Source: CAZADS01 sp964483985
GTDB taxonomy: Bacteria; Pseudomonadota; Alphaproteobacteria; Thalassobaculales; Thalassobaculaceae
Reading direction: 5' to 3'
DNA: 64,000 nucleotides
NCBI GenBank assembly: GCA_964483985.1
Contig: CAZADS010000060.1
Location: 29,569 to 93,568 of the forward strand
The stretch's first letter is position 1. Each line of letters begins with the position of its first letter. Made by a program: the position numbers and the translations under genes. Below are positions 17,695 through 27,859 of this stretch, one piece after another. The notes beneath the pieces are model-generated. The model searched no databases. It was not told the DNA's origin and was given only the letters and a program-made list of their open reading frames with translations.

Positions 17695-19770
17695 TCAGAC
17701 ACCGCGTGTTAAAATCATATGACCTTTTTCATGGGTTTCTGCCACATATCCCTTCGATACAATAATAGTCGTTTGATCTTCCATAATCAGGGCTGGACCA
17801 GCAATTTGTTGACCCAAAGTGATATTTTCGCGTCTATAAGTATCTGCCACGATATAACGAGATAAAGATGAATCAAATATCTTGCGTCTACCTACTCCAT
17901 CCCCTTTTTCTTCTTTACCAGGCATTTTTGACGGAGCACCCTGCGGTTTTGGTCCGATTGCAGCAAGCGTCCAACTTAATATCTCTGGCTGTTGCCCTGG
18001 AACCGACCGTGTATACAAACGTTGATATTCCGACTCAAAGGATTTCCTCAAAGTTTCCGAATCTTCTGGTTGCAGTAATCTGTTGGGAACTGGCACAACA
18101 ATTTCGTGTCCCTGACCATGGTATCTCATATAAGCGAATCTTGTTTCAACAATATCATTAGTTCCGGATCCGCTTGCAACAATTCCCCGAGCTTCTTTAG
18201 ACATTTCAGATAACAAGGAATTCGCCATCGTCGGATCAAATTGCTCTAGCATCATGTATTGACTGCGCACTACTTCGTATGAAATAGGTGCTCTAAGAAA
18301 GCCAATCGCAGAGCCTACTCCAGCCCCTTTTGGAATAATAATCTTCTTTATACCAAGTTTTTCCGCTAACCTAGCTGCGTGAATCGGTGCCGCACCGCCA
18401 AAAGCGATCATCGCACGAGCTGTAATGTCTTTGCCCCACTCGATAGCATGAACGCGTGCTGCGTTTGCCATATTTTCATCCACGATTTCCGAAATACCGA
18501 ACGCAGCCATTGTATCAGTTAATTCCAAGCGAGTTCCCACCCTCTTAATGATCGATGCTATTGCATTTTTGGGTGCTAAGGTAACGGTTCCTCCTGCAAA
18601 ACGGCTAGGTTCAATCTTCCCTAAAACCAAGTCAGCATCCGTTACGGTAGGCAAATCACCGCCTTGATCATAACAAGCTGGCCCTGGTACCGCTCCTGCA
18701 CTCTCGGGACCAACTGATATACGATTCATATCATCGACACTGGCTATGGAGCCTCCACCTGCACCAATTTCAACCATTTCTATTGCGGGAATGCGGACCG
18801 GTAATCCACTACCTTTTAAATTTCGATATACCCGTGCGACTTCAAACGTCCTTGTCATTTGCGGTTTATGGCCATCTATCAGGCAAATTTTAGCGGTAGT
18901 TCCACCCATATCAAAAGACACAACATTACTAACATCGCAATCTTTCGCTATTTCCGCAGCCAATATTGCCCCACCAGCAGGACCGGATTCGATTAATCGG
19001 ACTGGAAATCGGATTGCAGTGTTAAGATCCGTCAAACCTCCACCAGAGGTCATTAATAAAAAGGGACAATTAAATCCGTGACTTTTTAAATTCCTATTTA
19101 ACCGAGTTAAGTATTCGGAAAGCATAGGTTGGACATATGCGTTGGCACAAGCGGTAGACTGCCTTTCATATTCCCTGATTTCCGGGCAAACCTCGCTAGA
19201 TAATGTTATTGATAGTTCCGGATTGTATTTGCGTATCTCATTAGCTATATGCTGTTCATGAATTGGATTTGCATAAGAATGAATCAATCCAATTGCAACG
19301 GATTCGACTTCGTGTTTTTCTAATAACGGCAGAATTTCGGTAATGGAATGCTGATCTAATTCTATTAGAATCTCACCTCGATAATTTAACCGTTCCTTTA
19401 CACCCCATCTCAAATACCTAGGAACCAGGGGATTAGGTCGGTCAATATTTATATCGTATTGCTCAAACCTGTTTTCCTGGGCCATCTCGAGCGAGTCTCG
19501 TAACCCCTCCGTCGTGATTAAAGCGACTTTAGCACCCTTCCGTTCGATTAATGCATTGGTCGCTAGTGTTGTGCCATGAATTATTAACCCGACTTCATTA
19601 ACTTTCAAGCCGCATTCGGAAACGGCTTTCTGAATGCCAGCAATAACGCCCTCTTCTGGCCTTACGGGAGTCGTAAGCACCTTCGCTGTAATTAAACGAT
19701 CTTCATATTCCAATGCAACGTCGGTAAAAGTGCCCCCGACGTCCACGGCTAAACGTACACTATCCTTCAC
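17695..19770 (-). CDS. hyuA: Hydantoinase A / oxoprolinase family subunit
   Basis: ATP-using subunit (691 aa) with an actin/Hsp70-like fold. Seen: phosphate-binding AVDVGGTFTDVAL at residues 8-20, IHGTTLATNALIERKGA around residue 65, and a second phosphate motif SFDMGGTTAKICL near residue 285, followed by EIGAGGGSIA. The start is GTG at 19770 with a poor ribosome site. Together with HyuB it forms a complete two-subunit enzyme that is evolutionarily separate from PxpABC at 4830-7453, so the window encodes two possible cyclic-amide ATPase systems. Confidence 0.87.
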   Translation of the reverse strand: MKDSVRLAVDVGGTFTDVALEYEDRLITAKVLTTPVRPEEGVIAGIQKAVSECGLKVNEVGLIIHGTTLATNALIERKGAKVALITTEGLRDSLEMAQENRFEQYDINIDRPNPLVPRYLRWGVKERLNYRGEILIELDQHSITEILPLLEKHEVESVAIGLIHSYANPIHEQHIANEIRKYNPELSITLSSEVCPEIREYERQSTACANAYVQPMLSEYLTRLNRNLKSHGFNCPFLLMTSGGGLTDLNTAIRFPVRLIESGPAGGAILAAEIAKDCDVSNVVSFDMGGTTAKICLIDGHKPQMTRTFEVARVYRNLKGSGLPVRIPAIEMVEIGAGGGSIASVDDMNRISVGPESAGAVPGPACYDQGGDLPTVTDADLVLGKIEPSRFAGGTVTLAPKNAIASIIKRVGTRLELTDTMAAFGISEIVDENMANAARVHAIEWGKDITARAMIAFGGAAPIHAARLAEKLGIKKIIIPKGAGVGSAIGFLRAPISYEVVRSQYMMLEQFDPTMANSLLSEMSKEARGIVASGSGTNDIVETRFAYMRYHGQGHEIVVPVPNRLLQPEDSETLRKSFESEYQRLYTRSVPGQQPEILSWTLAAIGPKPQGAPSKMPGKEEKGDGVGRRKIFDSSLSRYIVADTYRRENITLGQQIAGPALIMEDQTTIIVSKGYVAETHEKGHMILTRGV

Positions 19771-19946
19771 CTCTTAATGTCCCCCAAAATTCAAATTTAT
19801 ACTTTTTATTTCCCAAACACACTCTACTCGATAAATAAAAATGTATACATCAGGAGAAATTTTATAAGATGGATTATCAACAATCTACTGTCTCCTATAC
19901 CAATGACAATTCTATCAGGAAGTTTCTAAAAACTCGTCCCTACAAT

Positions 19947-22610
19947 TCATTTTTCGTCAAACCGCCAAACACCATCCCAGTCATTGGGAGGTGGTTCCCT
20001 ACTAAAAGTTAGGACGCGCTCTAAATATATCTTACTTGGAAGGTCACGTGGATATCTCGCACAGAGTTGCTCAAACAGATCAACCGCCGCGATCCATTCC
20101 TTGGATCTATAAAATGCTAGGCCTTTAGCAAAGCTAGATAATCCCTCTGGATCATCCGCCATCTCAGACGGACCATCTGTTCTAACGACTTCATAAATCA
20201 CGTCTAATTGATCTTTTCCTTTTACTGCTATTAGATCAAGTTCTCGAATCGCAATATCTGGCGAGAGAAGATTTTTTGTTGCCTCAGTCACAAGAACCTC
20301 AACACCGTAATGTTTAGTTAACCCCTCTACTCGAGAGGCAAGGTTTACCGAGTCTCCGATAACAGTATATTCCATCCGTTTTGGCGACCCTATGTTCCCG
20401 ACTACGGCTCTTCCGGAATTAATGCCAATACCCATCTTTATTTCTGGAAGATCCTTACTTCTCCTTTCTGCATTCATGGCCTCGAGGGAACGGCACATAT
20501 TTAATGCCGCGCGCACAGAATCATCGGCATCGGTACTCGCGGGAAAGGGCGTACCAAATATAGCCATGATTGCATCACCAATAAATTTATCCAACACCCC
20601 ATTTTTGTCAAAAATCTCATCAACCATCCGGGTAAAATATTCGTTTAGCATTTCGACAATTTCGGTTGCCGTCAGTGCCTCCGAAATGGTAGTGAAACCC
20701 CTAATATCTGCGAATAAAACCGAAACCTCTTGGTCGGTTCCTCCCAACGCATCAAGTCCTCCTTCCATGACCTGATCAACTATATCGGCGGATAAGTAGC
20801 GCGACATAGAGGACTTAAGACGCTTCTCATCACTGAGATCTTCGAAAGACAACAAAGCACCAATTACAGTCCCGTCCGCGTCAGACAAAGCATCCGTCTT
20901 GACATGAGCCGAAACCGTATCACCGATTTTTGTTGTGAAATCAAAATCCAATGCGATATCCGAACGGGCACTACGGATTACCCGCTCCACCGTTTCTATA
21001 ATATGGGATTGCCCATCCAAGAATAACTCTCTTATATTGCGATCGACGGCATCCTCTCCTCCAGCTAATAACGATTTTCCCGCCTCGTTTATCTTAATAA
21101 TCTTACCATCTGTTTCGACGGTCACAATTGCATCACTGGCACTTGCCAAAATATTCTCGTTGTAGTTTTTAACTTGTAAAACTTCATCGAAGAGTTGTGC
21201 ATTTTCCAATGAAACTGACACTTGGGCAGTAAATGCGGTCAATCGCTGCAAATCGCGATTGTTAAAAGCGCCGTCTCTTTTGTTAAGGACCTGAGTAACG
21301 CCCACTGAAGCCCCGGATTTTGTAAGAATTGGGATGCTAAGAATATTTTTAGTGATAAAATCAGTTTTCTTGTCTATTTCCTGGTTAAATCGTGGATCTG
21401 TATAGGCTTCGTTGACTTGTATCGGCTCCCCCGTTTTAAAAACTTGACCTGCAATCCCTTGATTTGCCGGAAACCTGATCTCGCCAGATTCCATTCCCAT
21501 TGCGTACCTTGACCATAATTCATCCGTTTTTTTATCATAAAGAAATACAGTAGCACGTTCCGAGCCCAACAGGTCTGCCGCCGATTGCATCAACCGCCCT
21601 AGCAGTGCATCCAAGTGAATTTCCCCACTAAGATCCTTGGTGACCTCCAACATTTCGAATTCCGATCGCAGACCTTCAATCATCGTATTGAAACCGCGAT
21701 ACAAATCCATATATTCATCTGCTGATACGATCGTCAATTCGCTTGAGAAATCCCCTCCTTCAACTTTATTCATTACGCCTAACATGTTTGTAACGTGGCT
21801 ACCTACCTCTCGTGCCATTACTAATGCCGCACCCATACCTCCTATCAAACACAATAGTGTTGTAGTCCAAACTGAGATATAAATGCTGGTCTCGATACTC
21901 CCACTTCCTATTGCTAAATCGCCTAGTTTTATGATTATAGAGCTTGCAAGAAATAATATCGGTAGAGTTGAAACAAAGACGATCAATACTATCAACTTAG
22001 CTCTTAGCCCTAATTGAACGACCCTCTCACCCAATTCTGGCGGATGCGTGCCACCCCGCGGCCAAATTTGCCCTAACAGTCGTTCACAGTATCTCGATAC
22101 TGAGAAAAATTCGAATAAGGCATGAGCTGGAGTCGCAAAAACTAAAACAAATCCTAATAAAAAACCTATCTGAATACCTGTGAATTCAATCCCAATTACA
22201 TGCTCTAGAAACATTATCGTTGCAAAAGCTACGATAAAGGAGGTTGGGCCATGGACCGTCAAATTACGTATTACGGATTTCCATGGCAGGTTGAGCAAGC
22301 AAACTAATGCATCGACCATTAGTTTCCTGTCCACGCTATCCAACTGTTCAGCTGCGAAGTAGCGAGTTAGCGGCGCCACCTGACGTCTAATAACTAAAAC
22401 ATCAACAGTAACGTAAAGCGGCACTACGACAAAAATCGCTATCATAAACGCTAAAAATTGTTCGATACTGTAAAGTGAATCCGTTCCTAATAAGACAACA
22501 AAAGCACCAACCGCAACAATTGAGGCCTTAATATAAAGCCAAACCATATCACGTAAGACCCTAGGCTGCTCTTTGGCATCCTTATTAGATCCAAAGTCAA
22601 ACCTAGCCAT
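19947..22610 (-). CDS. Membrane-bound class III adenylate/guanylate cyclase with HAMP, GAF and PAS domains
   Basis: 887-aa sensory cyclase. Order: membrane segments at about 24-43, 52-75, 124-160, 204-226 and 244-266; HAMP 268-320; GAF 330-475; PAS 480-595; class III catalytic domain 625-800; a short TPR-like tail. Metal ligands Asp634 (LFADIRGFT) and Asp678 (FIGDAIMAIFG), base-binding Lys675, and the transition-state pair Asn756/Arg760 (NLASR) are all present, so it should be active; Lys675 favours ATP over GTP. A strong TAGGAGG lies 4 bases before the ATG. Its signal is unknown, but it sits 49 bases from fadL, same strand and downstream of it. Confidence 0.9.
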   Translation of the reverse strand: MARFDFGSNKDAKEQPRVLRDMVWLYIKASIVAVGAFVVLLGTDSLYSIEQFLAFMIAIFVVVPLYVTVDVLVIRRQVAPLTRYFAAEQLDSVDRKLMVDALVCLLNLPWKSVIRNLTVHGPTSFIVAFATIMFLEHVIGIEFTGIQIGFLLGFVLVFATPAHALFEFFSVSRYCERLLGQIWPRGGTHPPELGERVVQLGLRAKLIVLIVFVSTLPILFLASSIIIKLGDLAIGSGSIETSIYISVWTTTLLCLIGGMGAALVMAREVGSHVTNMLGVMNKVEGGDFSSELTIVSADEYMDLYRGFNTMIEGLRSEFEMLEVTKDLSGEIHLDALLGRLMQSAADLLGSERATVFLYDKKTDELWSRYAMGMESGEIRFPANQGIAGQVFKTGEPIQVNEAYTDPRFNQEIDKKTDFITKNILSIPILTKSGASVGVTQVLNKRDGAFNNRDLQRLTAFTAQVSVSLENAQLFDEVLQVKNYNENILASASDAIVTVETDGKIIKINEAGKSLLAGGEDAVDRNIRELFLDGQSHIIETVERVIRSARSDIALDFDFTTKIGDTVSAHVKTDALSDADGTVIGALLSFEDLSDEKRLKSSMSRYLSADIVDQVMEGGLDALGGTDQEVSVLFADIRGFTTISEALTATEIVEMLNEYFTRMVDEIFDKNGVLDKFIGDAIMAIFGTPFPASTDADDSVRAALNMCRSLEAMNAERRSKDLPEIKMGIGINSGRAVVGNIGSPKRMEYTVIGDSVNLASRVEGLTKHYGVEVLVTEATKNLLSPDIAIRELDLIAVKGKDQLDVIYEVVRTDGPSEMADDPEGLSSFAKGLAFYRSKEWIAAVDLFEQLCARYPRDLPSKIYLERVLTFSREPPPNDWDGVWRFDEK

Positions 22611-22659
22611 TTCGCCTCCTAAATAGAATTGGACTTGAGCGCCTCAACACTAATAGTCT

Positions 22660-24003
22660 TCAAAACTTCAACCGAAGACCCACTCCAAGAAAATGCGATG
22701 TTACATCGTAATTTCCACGAGTTCTCGATCCGGTCACAGCCGTTCGGTCTTGGGGGCCATCGGTAAGATTATGAAATTGATAACCGAGATCCAGAATAAT
22801 CCCCAGTTTATACCTATAAGATGCCCCAATCGCTATAATTATTCGATCAGCATCTGGAACCGATGGTTCTCTGAAACTATCGCGAACAGGCGACTGCTGG
22901 AGTGCTACCCCACCACGTATAATAACTGAATCAGATGCTTTGTAATCTAAACCAGCAGAAAATTGATATGAATCTCGATAGTCAACTCTAGACACCGAAT
23001 CTATGGCAAACGGATTTTCAAACTGAATCCGCGACTCTTTTACAACAGACCAATCAATCCAACCTAGAGTTGCCAAAAGAATAACCCTATCGTTCAAAAT
23101 ATGGGATACTGATAATTCCCCACTTGCTGGAAAATAAAATTGGCTAGACGCATTACTATTTGTGAAGGCTGGGTCGGTTCCCGTCGCTAACAGAAACCTT
23201 TGAACTTCTTCCGGAAACTGATTGCGTGCATGGCCTTGGCCATCGAATTTCAGCCTAGATCTATAAGCTATGCCAACCCTTGTGGCCTTATTGATATCGT
23301 AAAGCGCGCCTAAATTAAAACCCATTGCCCAATCATCAATACGCACTCTAGCTAAACCGTCACTTTGCCCGGGGACTAAATCAAAAACCTCATCACATGT
23401 TGATCGTCCAAGTGCCACTCCACAAACGCTACCAAAATCAACTGCCTGACGTAATTTTTGACGTCCATAGGCAACATTTAGTCCAAAACCAATCGCAACT
23501 TTTTCTGATATTTTCCAAGCCGCAGATGGATTAAAATTAACACCGAAAAGACTAGCGTTGACCAAATCGTATCGACCTATAAATTGAGGATGGTAATCTG
23601 TAACAAGGCCGTACTGACTAGTGATGGAGGCACCGACCGCAAATTTATCATTTACTGGCATAGCAACATGCATATTAGGGACAAAGGCCGGTGTCCCAGC
23701 GTTGCCGCCATTACTTCCTGAAAGTATACTGCCGTCAAAAAAATTGGAATCAGCAGGTTCAAAAGCAACATCTGGATGTACGTAGGTTCCTCCCAGAATC
23801 CATTCTCGACGATTCAGTCGCACTAGACCAGCCGGGTTCGAATGGTTGATTGACGCATCGCCGGCTAATGCAGCTCCTCCGGCACCGGCACGCCCAAGAT
23901 CCGATACACTTTCCGCACCTATCTTGTAGCCACTGGCTAAACCCGAGGAATACACTACTAAGTTGAACAAAATAAAAATGCTAAGGAAAACAATTGTTTT
24001 CAT
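22660..24003 (-). CDS. FadL/OmpP1/TodX-type outer-membrane channel
   Basis: Outer-membrane beta-barrel for uptake of long-chain fatty acids or hydrophobic aromatics. A Sec signal peptide is clear from Met at 24003 (MKTIVFLSIFILFNLVVYSS, then GLASGYKIG), giving 447 aa; the frame is open 16 codons further up but that extension is polar and precedes the signal, so it was left out. The hatch-domain signature follows: GRAGAGGAALAGDASINHSNPAGLVRL region with NPAG. The chain ends in LKF, a terminal aromatic as expected for BAM targeting. It is the only transport protein recognised in the window and fits hydrophobic substrates for the enzymes to its right. Confidence 0.9.
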   Translation of the reverse strand: MKTIVFLSIFILFNLVVYSSGLASGYKIGAESVSDLGRAGAGGAALAGDASINHSNPAGLVRLNRREWILGGTYVHPDVAFEPADSNFFDGSILSGSNGGNAGTPAFVPNMHVAMPVNDKFAVGASITSQYGLVTDYHPQFIGRYDLVNASLFGVNFNPSAAWKISEKVAIGFGLNVAYGRQKLRQAVDFGSVCGVALGRSTCDEVFDLVPGQSDGLARVRIDDWAMGFNLGALYDINKATRVGIAYRSRLKFDGQGHARNQFPEEVQRFLLATGTDPAFTNSNASSQFYFPASGELSVSHILNDRVILLATLGWIDWSVVKESRIQFENPFAIDSVSRVDYRDSYQFSAGLDYKASDSVIIRGGVALQQSPVRDSFREPSVPDADRIIIAIGASYRYKLGIILDLGYQFHNLTDGPQDRTAVTGSRTRGNYDVTSHFLGVGLRLKF

Positions 24004-24412
24004 GCATTCAAGACGAAAACGAGTGATAGAGATTTTGCAGAAAGGACTCATGGGCTCGAAACGATTTCTCTAAAAGTTGCAAAAATCTTCATATCTACAT
24101 TCGCTAAACATGCTGTATATATCGACAGTCAGTCTTATTTTATTATTACAAACATAACCTCAGAAAAGCTCTTTAACAAAATATTCGTCTATTGTAATTT
24201 CTTAGTGAAAATCAGAAAACAGAAATTCATTTATTTTTCTGCCATCCTAATTTACGAAAATGGTCAATATCCTTGATATTAGTATTGATATAAATTCAAA
24301 TAATCCACTACAATTGAAACATTGGTCATGGTCTAAAACAGTTAGATTAACCATAAAAAATTTGATTTAAGGACTAGCATCCTGCTCTATATCACTTAAA
24401 TGATAAAAAATT
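24004..24412. promoter_or_regulatory. Divergent intergenic region fadL / class II aldolase
   Basis: About 400 A+T-rich bases between divergent genes. It must hold both promoters. No RNA gene, long open frame or clear palindrome was seen, and I could not choose a promoter confidently. Confidence 0.35.
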
Positions 24413-25186
24413 ATGATGGCACAAGTAGATACTTCCATATCAGATTTCGAATGGTCACTCCGTGTGGAACTGGCATGTTTGTTTCGTATAAATGCTTATC
24501 TTGGTTGGGAAGACTCCATTAATACCCACAGTACAGTGCGTGTACCTGGAATCGAACACCATTTTCTTATTAACCCCTTTGGACTTCGATTAGGTGAAAT
24601 CAAGGCTTCTGACTTAATTAAAATTGATTTAGACGGAAATGTAATTGGACATACAAAGTTCCCTTTAAATCGAGCAGGCTATGTGATCCACAGTTCAATA
24701 CATATGACCCGCCCAGACGCCAAATGCGTGATACACACACATAGTATACCTGGTATGGCCGTAGCAGCGTCTAAAGACGGAATACTGGAACATAATATCT
24801 TTGGTTTAGGATTTCATGAATGTCTATCTTATCACGAATTTGAGGGTGCTAGTGGTGATCACAACTTAGACGAACGAGAAAGGCTTGCTACAAGTTTAGG
24901 AAAATATAATAAAGCAATGATATTAAAGAACCATGGCCTCCTTTCTGTAGGGGAAACTGTGGCGGAGGCTTTTATCTGGATGTATAGGCTTGACCGAGCA
25001 TGCCAAGTTCAAATAATGGCCAATGGATGCGGGGGTTATTCGGTTCCCTCAAAAAGGGCTGCCGAGTTTTCAGTTAAGGGAGCAAACGATTTTGCAACAG
25101 GGTTTGGAGCGTGTGAACCGGGCCATATAGAATTTGCTGCGTTTATGCGTCTCATGGATCAACAAGATCCAAGCTTTCGAGAGTGA
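24413..25186 (+). CDS. Class II aldolase/adducin family protein
   Basis: 257-aa (or 256 if the second Met is used) metal-dependent aldolase/epimerase-fold protein. Zinc ligands are seen in VIHTHSIPGMAV (two His) and in the later KNHGLLSVGETVAEAF (third His); YHEFEG is the acidic loop typical of the adducin-like branch. This branch is not L-fuculose-phosphate aldolase proper; known members are decarboxylases or remain unassigned. A paralogue with the same layout is at 42981-43769. It converges with the acyl-CoA ligase gene. Confidence 0.83.
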   Translation: MMAQVDTSISDFEWSLRVELACLFRINAYLGWEDSINTHSTVRVPGIEHHFLINPFGLRLGEIKASDLIKIDLDGNVIGHTKFPLNRAGYVIHSSIHMTRPDAKCVIHTHSIPGMAVAASKDGILEHNIFGLGFHECLSYHEFEGASGDHNLDERERLATSLGKYNKAMILKNHGLLSVGETVAEAFIWMYRLDRACQVQIMANGCGGYSVPSKRAAEFSVKGANDFATGFGACEPGHIEFAAFMRLMDQQDPSFRE

Positions 25187-25222
25187 AAAAACGTATGGCA
25201 CAAGTTTTTATTTTTCAGCCCC

Positions 25223-26866
25223 CTAAGTTGATGAAACGTGATTTTTAAAACGTTCCCTTAGAGTTAACTTAGAAAGTTTTCCCGTTGCGGTGTGAGGCAA
25301 TTCATCAACGAAAATTACGTCTTCTGGCAGCCACCATTTGGCAACCTTATTACTCAAATATTTAATTATATCTTCTCCCGTAAGCGTGGCCCCTTGAACT
25401 AAAGTAACAATCAACAGCGGCCTTTCGCCCCATCTGGGATGAGGGATGGCGATGACCGCACACTCTATTATATCGGGGTGTGCCTGAGCTGTATTTTCTA
25501 ACTCAATTGAACTTATCCATTCTCCCCCAGATTTAATTACGTCTTTGGTTCTATCTACTAAAATTAGAAATCCATCCACAGTAATTTTAGCTATATCTCC
25601 TGTTTTTAACCAGCCATCCTTTGTCATAGAGCTAGACGAAGCTTCTTCGTCCTCGTGATAACCGTTCATTACTCCGTGGCCTTTTACCTGTAATTCCCCA
25701 AAACTTTGACCATCATGGGGCAATGCGATACCGTTTTCATCCACGATACGCCAATCCACAGTATACATTCTTCGTCCCTGATAGGACTTTAAGTCTATTT
25801 GTTCTTTAATGGGTTTAGCTCTCATCGAAGCATTTAATGAACTTGTTGCTCCTATTGGGCTCATTTCAGTCATTCCCCAGCCGTGAAGAACACTTACGCC
25901 ATATTCTATTTCAAATTCCTCGATCATTGATCTAGGTGCCGCAGCTCCGCCTGTAAGTAAAACTCTAAAACCACGAGGCTTGCGCCCATGTTTTCTAATT
26001 GCTTCCAGCAATCCTAGCCAAATAGTAGGAACTCCCCAAGCCGAAGTAACGACCTCTGAATCCATAAGATTGAAAAGGCTCTCTCCATCTAAATTTGGAC
26101 CAGGCAGCACCAATTTGGCACCTACAAGTGGTGTGGCAAATGGTAACCCCCATGCATTAGCATGGAATAACGGCACTACTGGTAGCACTACATCGTTTTG
26201 AGTTAATCCAGCTTCCGCCCCAAATACTAGCATGCCAAGCGTGTGTAATAAAGTTGAACGATGAGAAAACAACACTCCCTTTGGATTCCCGGTAGTTCCC
26301 GAAGTATAACAAAGTCCGGATGCAGACCGTTCATCTAATGTTGGCCATTCAATTGATTTCGGTTGTCCTATAAGCAAGTCCTCGAAACAGTGCACATTTG
26401 GCAATTTGGACTCTGGCATACTCTCCTTAGAGCATAAAAGCACAAATTTAAGATCCTTTGGCAGCTCCTCAATAATTGAAAATATCAGGGGAACAAAACT
26501 AACTTCCAAAAATAAAATTCGGTCTTTTGCATGGTTAATTATATAAACCAATTGTTCGGGAAATAAACGTGGATTGATCGTATGACATACTGCCCCAATT
26601 CCTGCTATGGCAAAATATAACTCTAAATGACGGTATCCATTCCACGCCAAGGTGGCGATCCTATCACCCTCCAAAACTCCCCACGATTGCAAAGCGTAGG
26701 CTAACTGAGCCGTTCGGACGCTCGCTTCACTGTATGTGTACCGATGTAAATCGCCTTCAACCCGCTGAGACACAATTTCAACGTCTGACCGAACATCCGC
26801 AGCGTAATCCATGATGCTAGAAATCATCAAAGGCAAATCCATCATGCGGGAGTAAAGGCTCGTCAT
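25223..26866 (-). CDS. Medium/long-chain acyl-CoA synthetase
   Basis: Adenylate-forming ligase (547 aa) that activates a carboxylic acid with ATP and CoA. Motifs in order: AMP-binding [28 protein letters not shown] (A5), [13 protein letters not shown] (A7), [20 protein letters not shown] (A8) and the catalytic Lys in TATGKLSK (A10). The overall pattern is that of the AlkK/medium-chain ligase group. It lies between FadL and the beta-oxidation genes, so it probably activates the pathway's acid substrate. Substrate is inferred only broadly. Confidence 0.88.
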   Translation of the reverse strand: MTSLYSRMMDLPLMISSIMDYAADVRSDVEIVSQRVEGDLHRYTYSEASVRTAQLAYALQSWGVLEGDRIATLAWNGYRHLELYFAIAGIGAVCHTINPRLFPEQLVYIINHAKDRILFLEVSFVPLIFSIIEELPKDLKFVLLCSKESMPESKLPNVHCFEDLLIGQPKSIEWPTLDERSASGLCYTSGTTGNPKGVLFSHRSTLLHTLGMLVFGAEAGLTQNDVVLPVVPLFHANAWGLPFATPLVGAKLVLPGPNLDGESLFNLMDSEVVTSAWGVPTIWLGLLEAIRKHGRKPRGFRVLLTGGAAAPRSMIEEFEIEYGVSVLHGWGMTEMSPIGATSSLNASMRAKPIKEQIDLKSYQGRRMYTVDWRIVDENGIALPHDGQSFGELQVKGHGVMNGYHEDEEASSSSMTKDGWLKTGDIAKITVDGFLILVDRTKDVIKSGGEWISSIELENTAQAHPDIIECAVIAIPHPRWGERPLLIVTLVQGATLTGEDIIKYLSNKVAKWWLPEDVIFVDELPHTATGKLSKLTLRERFKNHVSST

Positions 26867-26941
26867 GATTTAGTAATCCAACGTAGTATCACTTGAATTA
26901 ATTTATCACCAATAGTCACCAAACGACCAGACTTTAAAAGT

Positions 26942-27733
26942 TTATAAATTCAATGTTAATCGTTCTAGCATTTTATAAGCTATTTCGTCGGTTGCGTTGC
27001 GACCAATCGGAGATATAGAAACGAAGTTTTCTTGTAGTACAGAAATATCCTCATCGGGATCAGGTTCATCGTACTGTTTTGAAAGATATAGCCAATAATA
27101 TTTTTGATTTCTTAAATCAATTCTCGTTTCAATCGCCGGAAATGTTCGGGTAGAACGCCCAGACCTACTTGCTCTGATACCCGAAATTGAGTCAAGGTCG
27201 CAGTGGGGAATATTTACGTTCGGGACAAACTCCCAAGGCCATAAATCAATTTGTATCAAAAACTTCATTACTTTTGGTAACCAGAATTCGGAGTTTTCCC
27301 AAGGAATAGCATCTCTACTTTGCCAACCTTGACTCAGGGCCACAGCTGGAATCCCGAGAACATTAGCTGTCATAGCAGCACCTACAGTTCCGCTAAACCC
27401 TACATCACCACCAATATTAAATCCCGAATTAACGCCGGATATAATTAAATCTGGTTTTAGTTTATTTAAAACGGATCCCACACCGATCATGACGCAATCC
27501 GCAGGTGACCCAGTTAAGGCATATCTTTGCTTGCCATATTCGTGCAATCGTAAAGCCTTATGCAGACTTAATTGTCGCGATCCACCGCTATAATCCGCTG
27601 CAGGTGCTACCGTCCAAACTTCTTCAGCAATTTTAGCGGCGACTAATTCGGCTATTTTTAAACCTGGAGCATCAATACCGTCGTCATTTGTGACTAAAAC
27701 TCGTTTTAACTGAATTGTACTGTTTAAACCCAT
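26942..27733 (-). CDS. surE: 5'/3'-nucleotidase SurE
   Basis: Metal-dependent nucleoside monophosphatase (263 aa). The N-terminal VLVTNDDGIDAPGL holds the paired Asp metal ligands; SGVNSGFNIGGDVGFSGTVGAAM is the second signature. GGAAGGATTAAAG precedes the ATG. In most proteobacteria surE is next to pcm and nlpD or truD; here it stands among catabolic genes, so a role as a general phosphatase paralogue in this cluster is possible. Confidence 0.92.
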   Translation of the reverse strand: MGLNSTIQLKRVLVTNDDGIDAPGLKIAELVAAKIAEEVWTVAPAADYSGGSRQLSLHKALRLHEYGKQRYALTGSPADCVMIGVGSVLNKLKPDLIISGVNSGFNIGGDVGFSGTVGAAMTANVLGIPAVALSQGWQSRDAIPWENSEFWLPKVMKFLIQIDLWPWEFVPNVNIPHCDLDSISGIRASRSGRSTRTFPAIETRIDLRNQKYYWLYLSKQYDEPDPDEDISVLQENFVSISPIGRNATDEIAYKMLERLTLNL

Positions 27734-27859
27734 ATCTTTAATCCTTCCTTACCAAACGGTAGTTTGCTCGATAGCTCTAAAGACTAACCTTAGAAAGTTT
27801 CAATGACTTTACAAAATCCTGCTAACCTTAAGAAACTGCTTTTACCAAGGGAGTGCGAT

